Shown here piece after piece: positions 18,314 to 26,900 of a stretch of DNA of 64,000 nt (position 1 is the first letter of the stretch; every line of letters begins with the position of its first letter). The translations under genes and the position numbers were made by a program. The notes beneath the pieces were generated by a model that made no database searches, had not been told where the DNA came from, and saw nothing but the letters and a program-made list of their open reading frames with translations. The DNA comes from Fuerstiella marisgermanici (lineage in GTDB: Bacteria; Planctomycetota; Planctomycetia; Planctomycetales; Planctomycetaceae). The stretch lies in the NCBI RefSeq assembly GCF_001983935.1, contig NZ_CP017641.1, positions 4,340,001 to 4,404,000 on the forward strand, written 5' to 3'.

Positions 18314-18871
18314 CCACTGCTTTACCAGGGGGAAGAGTTGGGGTTGTGATTATCAGCCGACGGGCATGGGCCGCCGGTTGTTCGCTTGTGAACCGGGGCT
18401 AACGCTGGGCTGTTAAAAAACTGGGATTGCGTGGGTTATTGGTTTGCGCAACTTTTGTTCCGCCGGGCAGCGGATGTTTCACTGTATTTTTCGCCCGGAG
18501 GGCGGCAGAACGTAGCCTCGGGCGTCAGCCCGAGGTTGGCGTCCGACGCACAAACAAGCCCCGGAGGGGCGGCAGCGAGAACACCGCTGTCACCCCTTTC
18601 GGGGCTTGCTCAAATTCATGGATCGTGACATTGGGCTCACGCCCAAGGCTACGTGCTGCCGCCCTTCCGGGCTAAGCCCAGAACAAAAACTCCAGACACC
18701 GTTCATCGGAAAACACCGGTCAACCCCGAATTTTTTACAGCCCGGGCTAACGCCCCGCAGCTAAGCCAAAAATAAATATTGATAGGGGGGACTACCACAG
18801 TGTGGCCAGCGCACACCAAGTAACATTCGAGCAGGGGGGGGGCGACATCGCTCGAGTCACAACATTGGCCG
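18314..18871. other. Repeat-filled gap between convergent genes
   Basis: A 558-bp gap between the kinase and HEAT protein genes, which point towards each other. Its centre is repeat family A copy 2 (18490-18673). No gene is seen; the short open frames are by-products of the palindromes. A run of eight G residues lies at about 18834-18841. Confidence 0.6.
18490..18673. repeat. Palindromic repeat family A, copy 2
   Basis: About 184 bp with the same order of hairpins as copies 1 and 3: GCCCGGAGGGC (18493-18503), CCTCGGGC-GTCA-GCCCGAGG (18516-18535), AGCCCCGGAGGGGCGGCAG (18557-18575), then the mirror set CTGTCACCCCTTTCGGGGCT, TTGGGC-TCAC-GCCCAA (about 18631-18646) and GCCGCCCTTCCGGGC (18658-18672). 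It lies between convergent genes, where it could also stop transcription from both sides. Confidence 0.85.
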
Positions 18872-20218
18872 CTACGCTTCGGACAGATGTTCCGACAAGA
18901 TCGCCACGACAGTTGGGTCGTCATCGAAGTAGTGGGCGATGGCATCCAGCGGTGATTGTTCGACCTTGTGCAATAGCTGCAGCCCCAGATTCATCCCGTC
19001 TTCTGCGGCCGCTGACACAAACCGGCCCAGTGATTTCAACAAAGACTGATTCAGTTCGCTGGGATAATCATTGAAGCGCAGCAGCGAATGAATGCAGGCC
19101 GTTGCGAGGGCGGGATCGGCTGTGTGCAGCCGTTTTGTCAGCAAAGCTTTGATGCGTTCGTCATGTTGAGGATTCGGTTGTAACGCAGCCACGGCCGCTC
19201 GACTGACAGCCGCCGTACCGGATTCTGCCTGCCACAAAAGAGCTTCGAAAGCGGGCTCCGGAATGTCCGAACAACGCCCCAACACAGCGGCCGCCGCGCA
19301 CCCGATGCTAGGGTCCTGATCGTCCAGTGCGTCCTGCAAAAGATTGGCAACCTCCGGCGAAACGCTGCCAGAATCTCGCAAGTCCAGCAACGTCGCCAAT
19401 AGGACACTTTTGCTCGAGCCGCCCAGCCGTGACTGGACGACATCGAAGGATGAATCCGGCTCGGCGAATACGGATTCGCGTTCGAAACTGCAATCTCCCG
19501 TCTTCTGCAGAAATCGAATTCCGTTTAACAAACCTTCCCGCGCATCGGGCCGCAGCATGTTGGACACGCTGGCATAATTTGTGCCAATGGCCCAGTCGCT
19601 GATTGCCATACAGTAGCCGTATTCCAACGCACTGACATTGCCATTGCGGCGGGTATCGGCACCTTGCCCGGCAGTAGAACCGTGGTCTTCCGTTTCATGC
19701 AGCGCCGCGTTGGCCATGACCGGGCCCAGCCCGAAAAACACGGGCAGAACTTCGGCTGACGGCGTTCCTGACGGACGTTCTTCGCCGCTGGTATCTCGAA
19801 AATGGACGGCAGCCGCCATCGCCGCGACGGCACTCAATCGATACGGAAACTCGGCCAGCGAACGATGGAACCGACCTCCGGAAATTTGCCCGTCGTCAGT
19901 TCTGGTGAATGTGACAGCCGCTGCCTGACCGTCAGACGCCTGTTCCTGCGAAGCCGCGTCGTCCGCATCAATCCAGTCAAACTCCACGCCTTCCGCGGAA
20001 CCAGGCATTCTGGCTCGAAAGAAATGGAACAGCCGGTTCGGCCATTGTTCGACGGAGCAGTCGGCGATGAGCGCGTCGACATCGTTGGGCAGGATGGTTG
20101 TTTGCTGCGGATCAATCCGCGACTGCCCCAGCCATTGTGCGATTGAATGAAACTCACGCTCGTACCGAACCTTAGGCGAAAGCGGAACGGGGGGTTGCGG
20201 ACGAAAAGGCCAGATCAT
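18872..20218 (-). CDS. HEAT-repeat protein of unknown function
   Basis: A 448-residue protein with no signal peptide (MIWPFRPQPPVPLSPKVRYE). Residues about 270-430 form HEAT-like helical repeats (LATLLDLRDSGSVSPEVANL, GCAAAAVLGRCSDIPEPAFE, AVSRAAVAALQPNPQHDERI, ALATACIHSLLRFND). The N-terminal 260 residues are not recognised. Its start overlaps the stop of the upstream gene by four bases (ATGA at 20218-20215), so it is translated with that gene and is the third member of an operon with an amidohydrolase. HEAT repeats usually mediate protein contacts. Nothing shows what it binds. Confidence 0.75.
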   Translation of the reverse strand: MIWPFRPQPPVPLSPKVRYEREFHSIAQWLGQSRIDPQQTTILPNDVDALIADCSVEQWPNRLFHFFRARMPGSAEGVEFDWIDADDAASQEQASDGQAAAVTFTRTDDGQISGGRFHRSLAEFPYRLSAVAAMAAAVHFRDTSGEERPSGTPSAEVLPVFFGLGPVMANAALHETEDHGSTAGQGADTRRNGNVSALEYGYCMAISDWAIGTNYASVSNMLRPDAREGLLNGIRFLQKTGDCSFERESVFAEPDSSFDVVQSRLGGSSKSVLLATLLDLRDSGSVSPEVANLLQDALDDQDPSIGCAAAAVLGRCSDIPEPAFEALLWQAESGTAAVSRAAVAALQPNPQHDERIKALLTKRLHTADPALATACIHSLLRFNDYPSELNQSLLKSLGRFVSAAAEDGMNLGLQLLHKVEQSPLDAIAHYFDDDPTVVAILSEHLSEA

Positions 20219-20973
20219 TCTTGTTCAACTTCTGCCACCGGAGGAAAGATTCTCAATTCAAACGAATCGAACAACACGTCGATTTCTGCCGCCGCAGGGT
20301 TGCCGCCATTTTTGGCCAGGAAGCCGACTTTAATGAGCCGCTTTTTATCGGAGAACTCAAACGTGTGCACGCCGATCGCCTGAAATGTTTTTCCGTCTCG
20401 ACTATGACGACAAATCCAGTCTGGTCCGGTGCGTTCGAAGCGAAGCCAGAACGGCCCGTCAATTTCCGTGGGCGTAATCAGGTTGTGAGTCGGACGAGCC
20501 CTGTCTTCGCAGACGAGCAGCACCTGAGTCTGGCCGGGCGGATTGTTCGTCTTCTCCATCGAGAACTTGGCGTAGTTATCGTCGTCCTGATACGCGATCA
20601 ACGCGATTTGATGGTAGAACAACTGCGGCTCGAATTTGCGGACCGCAATCGTGGCCTCAAAATCAACGTTGTCCGGGATCTCGCGATCGACCAGATGAAT
20701 ATTCTTTGCCTGAGTACCGCCGCTGAAGGCATCATTCTTTTCGTCCCCGTGAATGGTGCCTCGCTGAGTTTTCAGCGTCAGCATACCGGGATTTGTTTCC
20801 AGCGAAACGTGGTCTTTGGCCGACCGAATGACTGTCCACTTCAGATCTGTCTTTTGGTCGAAAGATTCCTTCAGCACTTCCGGTTCATCAGCGAATGATG
20901 CAGGAAGAGAAAATGCTGAGACAACCAAAGCCAGCACAAGACCGCTGTTGATCGTTGGTAACAGACACTTCAT
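20215..20973 (-). CDS. Secreted DUF1349-like (concanavalin-A-fold) protein
   Basis: A 252-residue exported protein with a signal peptide (KCLLPTINSGLVLALVVSAF, cleavage near SFADEP). The mature part resembles DUF1349/beta-xylosidase C-terminal jelly-roll domains: FYHQIALIAYQDDDNYAKFS, FWLRFERTGPDWICRHSRDG and DSFEL at the end. Such domains bind or sit beside polysaccharide-active enzymes, but no catalytic residue is visible. The ATG at 20973 is chosen as it precedes the signal peptide; it lies only 10 bp after the stop of the amidohydrolase gene, and its own stop overlaps the HEAT gene start by four bases. The three genes form an operon that may deal with a carbohydrate or lactone substrate. 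Confidence 0.75.
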   Translation of the reverse strand: MKCLLPTINSGLVLALVVSAFSLPASFADEPEVLKESFDQKTDLKWTVIRSAKDHVSLETNPGMLTLKTQRGTIHGDEKNDAFSGGTQAKNIHLVDREIPDNVDFEATIAVRKFEPQLFYHQIALIAYQDDDNYAKFSMEKTNNPPGQTQVLLVCEDRARPTHNLITPTEIDGPFWLRFERTGPDWICRHSRDGKTFQAIGVHTFEFSDKKRLIKVGFLAKNGGNPAAAEIDVLFDSFELRIFPPVAEVEQE

Positions 20974-20983
20974 GACAGATTCC

Positions 20984-21931
20984 CTACTGGTTGTAGAAAA
21001 ACGTTTGTTCCGCCGTTGTGCGTAACAGCTTTCGCCGTTCCTTGTCGCTAACAAAATCGATGTGATCGCGAATCAGCGCGATCGATGCTTCGTATGAGTT
21101 ATCACCCGTCAATTGATAGGGACAGTCGCTGGCCCACATCAGCCGGTCAGCTCCGTAGGCTTCGAACAGCCGTTTGATCATAGGGACGAGGTCGTGATAC
21201 GGCGGACGCTTTTTGCCCAGGGCATAGTAGGCTGAGATCTTGACCTTCACGTGCTTGTGTTTTGCCAGGCCGGACAACGCGGAGACGTCTTTTTCGCGAA
21301 CCGTTCCGTCAACGCCAATGCGGGCGAAGTGGTCGATGACAACGGGCGTGTCCGGATGGCGTTGACAGGCCGCGTCCACTTCAGCAATGTGCTCCGGATT
21401 CATCAGGCAACACATGGACTGTCGAGTTTCTGCGGCCGTCTTCCACATGTTGATCATGCCGTCCGTTTGCAGCCAGTCGGTAATGCCTTTCCGCGGCCGA
21501 ATACGAAGACCGGTGACTCCCTGCTGAAACAGTTGTCGCATGGCTTTCCCGGCGTTGGAACGCAGGTCGTCGACGATCGCAACGACTCGAAACCGGTCGG
21601 GCTGCTGCCGCCAGGCATCGATCAGATACGAATTATCGGCGCCATGAAACACGTTGTGCTGAATCAGTACAACTCGCCCCACCCCCTGCGGCGCAGCTAC
21701 CGCCATAAGATCTTTAGCAGTGAAGTCTTTCGGCGCGAGATCCTCAACGGTGATGCCGGGCTGAAGTTTGAAGACGCTGGTGTCGGACGTCCAGATGTGT
21801 GAATGAGCATCAATCCACTCGGCCTTGACGGCGGCACTGGCGGCCGCGCGAGCCGCAAGTGTTGTGCTGCCGACAACCGCCACGCTGGCCGCCAATGCGT
21901 CGCGTCGCGAAATTTGTGATTTATCCGGCAT
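20984..21931 (-). CDS. Tat-exported amidohydrolase-2 family protein
   Basis: A 315-residue TIM-barrel metal hydrolase. The N-terminus carries a Tat signal (SRRDALAASVAVVGSTTLAA), so it folds in the cytoplasm with its metal and is exported. The metal-binding HxH is H43-S-H45 in IDAHSHIW; other family blocks are VVIDHFAR near 195 and the metal Asp in LMWASDCPY near 265. This group includes L-fuconolactone and 4-sulfomuconolactone hydrolases; the substrate here is unknown. It is the first gene of the operon with the DUF1349-like and HEAT proteins. Confidence 0.85.
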   Translation of the reverse strand: MPDKSQISRRDALAASVAVVGSTTLAARAAASAAVKAEWIDAHSHIWTSDTSVFKLQPGITVEDLAPKDFTAKDLMAVAAPQGVGRVVLIQHNVFHGADNSYLIDAWRQQPDRFRVVAIVDDLRSNAGKAMRQLFQQGVTGLRIRPRKGITDWLQTDGMINMWKTAAETRQSMCCLMNPEHIAEVDAACQRHPDTPVVIDHFARIGVDGTVREKDVSALSGLAKHKHVKVKISAYYALGKKRPPYHDLVPMIKRLFEAYGADRLMWASDCPYQLTGDNSYEASIALIRDHIDFVSDKERRKLLRTTAEQTFFYNQ

Positions 21932-22144
21932 CCGTTGACTCCCAAAGTGAATTCACTGCAACTCAAAAACCGGCCTCAACCGATGTCGAAATATCCCCGA
22001 TTGCCCGCCAAGCCTCGCGGTTTTACCGGTAATCAATTGGTAGATAAAACATGATCAAATGCGAAGACGTTGGTGGATGATTGTAGCGACTGGTTTGTGA
22101 GTTCGCGACCATTGCCGACGCGTGCTACATCATGGGCGGCACGA

Positions 22145-23173
22145 CTATTCGACCTCGTCCTTCCAGCGCTCGGCCAGCGTCTGTCGCGAAACAAGCTCGA
22201 CGTCCACCTCCCACGTTTTACCGTCTCGCTCAAACAGCACTGTCACGACGTCACCGGGATTGTACAGTCGGACAGCGGTGTAAAGGTGTTCACTGTTCAG
22301 GATCGAGTAATCGCCGAATTCGATGATGTCGTCCCCCGGTTGCAGGCCCGATTCCGCCGCTGGTGAATGATCTGTGACAGACTCAATAATGCAGCCGACG
22401 CCGTCGTGTTGCGGTCCAATGCCCACGACGGCCATGTCCGCGTTTGTATGAACCACTGCAAGGATCTGCAGAGCAATCAGCCCGTTGAAAAAGGCATGCA
22501 CGAGGATGGGGGCAAGAATTGTCTTCCGCCAATGATAAGCAGCGGCAAGACATACTCCCAACACGGTCACTGATCCGACGCCCGCCATCGGATACGGGTG
22601 GCTGAATCCAAAGATCACGGCCTGCAACACAACGGCCACTACGGCTGGCATGCGGCGACGGAACGCATTGTAGAGAAATCCGCGAAAGAATATTTCTTCA
22701 CAAATGGGGCCGACGATCACCATAAAAAACAGGAAGGAATACAGCACCGGCCCGGAAGGCCATCGCATCATCCCTTCGACAGATGCCGTGCCCATGCGAC
22801 TTTCGGGAGCGTAGCGGGTGACGATTTCAATGTAGAAATACACCACCACAAGACACACCACGGCGATTGGTAAAGAGACCAGCAATTCGATTGCGAGGGT
22901 TCTCTTCGACGGCCGCAGCAACGGTGCACCGCGAGGTTGTCGCGTTACCAGCGGCAGCACTACCATTAGAAGAATCGGAGGCACAAAAACTATCAGCCAC
23001 ACGGTCAATCCGGAGACCAGGTGCCGCCAACTCTGAGCCAAAGCTGTCAGGCCCCGCACCAGCGCGGGCAGCAACAAGCCCAACAAGCCCAACAAGCCCA
23101 ACACGACAACGCGCAACGACCAGACCGAATCCCACAGGGCGACGCCTTCGTGTCGATCAATAGAACGTGTCAT
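22145..23173 (-). CDS. CPBP intramembrane metalloprotease fused to a PDZ domain
   Basis: A 342-residue membrane protein. At least six hydrophobic helices span residues 15-245. The CPBP (CAAX-protease/Abi) motifs are EEIFFRGFLYN (E159, E160, R164), FGFSHP with H192, and HAFFNG with H226 and N230, all intact. Residues about 248-335 form a PDZ domain (GCIIESVTDHSPAAESGLQPGDDIIEFG), which usually holds or gates substrates, as in S2P and DegP proteases. This fusion suggests regulated proteolysis in or next to the membrane. The first helix contains a run of Leu-Leu-Gly units written by a 9-bp tandem repeat (about 23072-23103). Its start codon is two bases from the divergent methyltransferase start. 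Confidence 0.88.
   Translation of the reverse strand: MTRSIDRHEGVALWDSVWSLRVVVLGLLGLLGLLLPALVRGLTALAQSWRHLVSGLTVWLIVFVPPILLMVVLPLVTRQPRGAPLLRPSKRTLAIELLVSLPIAVVCLVVVYFYIEIVTRYAPESRMGTASVEGMMRWPSGPVLYSFLFFMVIVGPICEEIFFRGFLYNAFRRRMPAVVAVVLQAVIFGFSHPYPMAGVGSVTVLGVCLAAAYHWRKTILAPILVHAFFNGLIALQILAVVHTNADMAVVGIGPQHDGVGCIIESVTDHSPAAESGLQPGDDIIEFGDYSILNSEHLYTAVRLYNPGDVVTVLFERDGKTWEVDVELVSRQTLAERWKDEVE
23072..23103. repeat. 9-bp tandem repeat inside the CPBP-PDZ gene
   Basis: Three and a half copies of the 9-bp unit CAACAAGCC(C) in direct order. On the coding strand each unit encodes Gly-Leu-Leu within the first membrane helix. Being a multiple of three, changes in copy number would keep the frame but lengthen or shorten the helix. 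Confidence 0.75.
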
Positions 23174-23175
23174 TC

Positions 23176-23883
23176 ATGTCCCCACCGTTCCACTTCAAAC
23201 AATTCGCAGTGCAGCAGGATCGCTGCGCGATGAAAGTCGGTACGGATGCGATTCTACTCGGCACATGGGCGGATGGTAACCTCACCCCACGCATTCTGGA
23301 TATCGGCACAGGAACCGGTGTGGTCGCTCTGATGATGGCTCAACGTTTTCCTGCCGCTCACATCACAGCGGTGGAAGTCGACAGGGATGCGAGCGAACAG
23401 GCCGCGTCGAACTTTGCCGCCAGCCAGTGGGCCGATCGACTAACAGTTGAGCATATTGCGATCCAGGGCTACGCAACGCACGCAACTTTCGACCTGATCA
23501 TTTCCAACCCGCCGTTCTTTTCCGGCAGCCTGAAACCGCCGGACGATCAGCGTCGCGTGGCTCGCCACGATGATGGCTTGCCGCATGGCGATCTGCTTTA
23601 CGCGGCTTCGAGGTTACAAAGTCCTGGCGGACGACTGGCCGTCATATTGCCTGTCGATCAGGGCGAAGAATTCAGAAGGCTTGCGGCGGAGTATGGACTT
23701 CACTGCCATCGCCAATGTTATGTGAAGCCAACACCGCACAAGCCCCCGCACCGGTTGCTTATGGAATTCACATCAAACGAGTGCGGCCCTACGACGGAGC
23801 CTGAATTAGTCGTCGAAATTAAACGGCATGAGTACTCGCCGGAGTTTGCGGCGATGGCAAAGCCATTTCTGTTAAAGTTGTAG
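23176..23883 (+). CDS. tRNA1(Val) adenine-37 N6-methyltransferase-like protein
   Basis: A 235-residue class I SAM methyltransferase of the TrmN6/YfiC type, which methylates N6 of A37 in tRNA1(Val). The N-terminal FHFKQFAVQQDRCAMKVGTD block is the family signature; the SAM loop is LDIGTGTGVV (41-50), the acidic ribose-binding strand is AVEVDRDA, and the catalytic NPPFF is at 111-115. The ATG at 23176 is used; a GTG nine bases upstream is possible and would make the gene overlap the divergent protease gene by seven bases. It is transcribed towards the alpha-2-macroglobulin gene. Assignment to the tRNA substrate rests on family features only. Confidence 0.9.
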   Translation: MSPPFHFKQFAVQQDRCAMKVGTDAILLGTWADGNLTPRILDIGTGTGVVALMMAQRFPAAHITAVEVDRDASEQAASNFAASQWADRLTVEHIAIQGYATHATFDLIISNPPFFSGSLKPPDDQRRVARHDDGLPHGDLLYAASRLQSPGGRLAVILPVDQGEEFRRLAAEYGLHCHRQCYVKPTPHKPPHRLLMEFTSNECGPTTEPELVVEIKRHEYSPEFAAMAKPFLLKL

Positions 23884-23912
23884 TCCCCACGTATTGCGGG
23901 GATGTCCCGGCA

Positions 23913-26900
23913 TCAGTCCCGATCCGTCACGCGCAGTTTGAATTCGTCGCTGTTGCCGACCAGTTCCGGAGCGTACATGCCTTCGATCTGAGCGGGCAGT
24001 GCAGAAACTTTCTGGCTGGGCGTTTCGGCACGCAGGCGATAGCTGACGCTGTGATTGCCACGAGCCAGGTTGCTGAGGAAGAAACTGACTCGATCGTCCC
24101 GCAATTCCCGGTAAGCTCGTAAGCCTTCAAAGATGTAACCGCTGCGCTGGTCGTCCGGTTCGAATCCGCTTGGCTTACGGTCTTCCAGCATCAGGTACTC
24201 GTAGTCGTTCTTGCTATCGACCAGCAGTTCGACTTCGATCAGGTCGCCGCTTGTCACACTGTCGAGACTCTCCAGCAGAACGCGTTTGAACTTCGCCGTC
24301 TGCTGGTTCACCACCTGACCTCGGTCGCCACGCACGCTGACGTCTTTATCGTCCGGTTCCAGTTTGTAGAAGCGCCGTTGGACTTTCACTTCCAGGCCAG
24401 TGGCTGTGATGTTGTCTTCTTTGGTGAAGTTAGTCAGGTAGGCGTTTAAATACACCGGGCCGCTGCCGGTGCGGCGAAGTTCAATCGTGTGAGCTCCCGT
24501 TTTGACCGCATCGCCTTCCAACACCATGGCGTTGTCGAAACTAAAGAGGTTGTCGGCATTGATTTTCACCGTCTTTTGCAACCGACCATCGACGAAAACT
24601 TCGACTGTCATGTTCGGCTTGTCTTCGCCGGTGGCAGCGATGTAGTCAGCCATGGCTTCGATCACGATTGCTGTGTCGCGAGTGCTGTTCCAATAGGTTC
24701 CGTGCTTGCGGTTGTTCAGCAGGTACTTGACCAACCTTGGCGCGACATCACTTTTCGGATTCACCTTCAGCAAAAGTTGCAGATAGCGAGCCATCGCTTC
24801 GTTTTCGCTGCCGTACCAGTACCACCAACTGTTCTGCGGCATCTTCAACCACGCCGTTTGGTTTTCGTCATCCTGCTGCAGAAACTGTTCGATGTTCCGC
24901 AGCAACATGTCGCGACGTTCGGCGTCATCCTGTGCATGCAAAACGATGCCGGTCAGTGCCTTCGCATAGACAGACAGGTTGCCTCGATCGCGGTACAGAT
25001 AATCCGACATAGCAGTGTCAGTGCCATCGTGTTCTGTCAAAACGAACGCGACGAAGGCGTCCATGTTGTCGGCCGAATTCTTGTACGGCACTTTGCGATC
25101 CTTCAGTTCATCGGGATGCTCACGCCGCCAATCGGCTTCTTTTAGCTTGGCAATTTCTTCCGCCTGATAAGCTTTCAACCATTCGACGCCTCGCTGTAGT
25201 ACGTCGGGAAGAACGGGGACGCCATTGCGATCTGCGATCGTTAAACCGTGTACCACGATCGACGTCAGGTGCGGCGTAGAATGTTCGCCGAAGCCGCTGA
25301 ACCAGCCCCAGCCGCCATCGGTTAGCTGCATGTTGCTAAGATCCGTGACGCCGGTCTTCACGATGACATTCATCTCTGTTTCGTCGAAGACCGGATTGCG
25401 ATCGTAGCGTTTCCACTGAGCCGCTCGGTTGGCCGCGTCGCCCAATTCTTGGGCGTTCAGGTTGGTCCGTTTCTTCTGAACGTCGGCAAGGCTGACACCC
25501 ATTTTCTTCAGCGTTTGTTGAGTGATCACAGACGGCAGAAAACGGTTGAGCGTTTGTTCTGTGCAGCCGTAGGGATATTCAATCAGGTACGGCAACGCAT
25601 CGACCATGGCGCCGGCCAGAGTCGGGCTGTAGCGGATTTCCAGCCGCGACTGTTCTTCGATGCGAGCGGCCGGAACGTTGATATCGACGGTTGCCGAATC
25701 GCCGTCGGGGCGAATCACGCCGGTGAAGCTTTCCGTTTTCAGAATGCCGTGAACCTGAACCGGGACCGACAATTCGGAAGCGTCCGATTCTTCGTCAGTG
25801 AGTGCCTTCATGCGGACTTTCGCCGTGCCGGACGCCACCACGTGGACGTTCCAGTCGACTCGCACTTCACCACCTGCCGGGATCTGAACTGTCTGCTCAG
25901 CGTCGCCCTGGATCTGCAGTTGCCCGCCTTCGGTTTCCAAAACCACTTTGGTGGACTTGGCAGTTTCCAGATAGTTGTGCACCACTGCTGACAGTGTGAT
26001 CTGGTCAGTTTCTGTGAAGAATCTCGGTGTTTGAGGCCGGATGATCAGGTCTTTCGAGCTGATGATATCGCTACTGCCGGAGCCGACTCGCGTACCATCG
26101 CCCAGCGTCCACGCTTTGACTTTCCATGTCGTCAGGTTGTCCGGTACTTTGAATTTCACTTCGACCGTGCCGTCTTTGTCGGACGTCACGCTGGCCACCC
26201 AGTAGGCGGTGTCCGCGAAACTGGAACGGACGGTTGGTTCGACCACGGGCTCGCCGCCGCCTCCACCACCAGGAGCTGCCGGGGCTGCCTTCATCATGGC
26301 TGCGGCCGGAGCAGCGAACCCTGGAGCAGCCCCTGCGGCAGGTGCGGCATCTTCCATCATCATCGATTCCACCTGCATGCCGCGGCCACGTCGCATCACG
26401 TTACCACCGCCGAAGCCACCACCCATGCCGTAACCGCCAAAGCCACTGATCATACCACCGCCGAATCCGCCGCCCATGCCGAAGTCCTGGCCAGCCAGAA
26501 TCTGCATCGTAACTTCGCCATTCAGATATACCGGCCCCGACGTTTGTTGCAGCGTCGACTGAATTTGCACGTTGTGGTGCCTTCGCACATTCCAGAAGAA
26601 TGAACGAATCTCCGGAATGCTGCTGGCGGCAATGTATTCCAAACTGGCGTCGTAAACGCTTAACACCGTGTTGCCAATGAATGGCTTGCCGTCGACGTCA
26701 GTCAGTTTTAGCTTCACCGTGGCTTCGTCGCCCGGTCGATACTTTTCGGCAGAAGGCAATACTTCGACGTTCGCCACCTTCTTTTCCGGTGGCACGATGA
26801 TTTCACGCATCTCACTGTGAATGCGGCCGTCTGCGATTGTTAACGCTTCGACAAAGATGTTGGGCGTGTCGCTGCGGCTGACTTTGATGTCGACGGTGGT

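Noticed and set aside
18427-18675. Two short plus-strand frames after the kinase gene
   Set aside because: They are made by repeat family A copy 2 and have no start signal.
23072-23103. CRISPR-like direct repeats
   Set aside because: The units are only nine bases, have no spacers and lie in frame inside a gene.
26031-26603. 190-codon plus-strand frame rich in His and Arg
   Set aside because: It is the complement of the Gly-rich macroglobulin segment and results from its biased composition.
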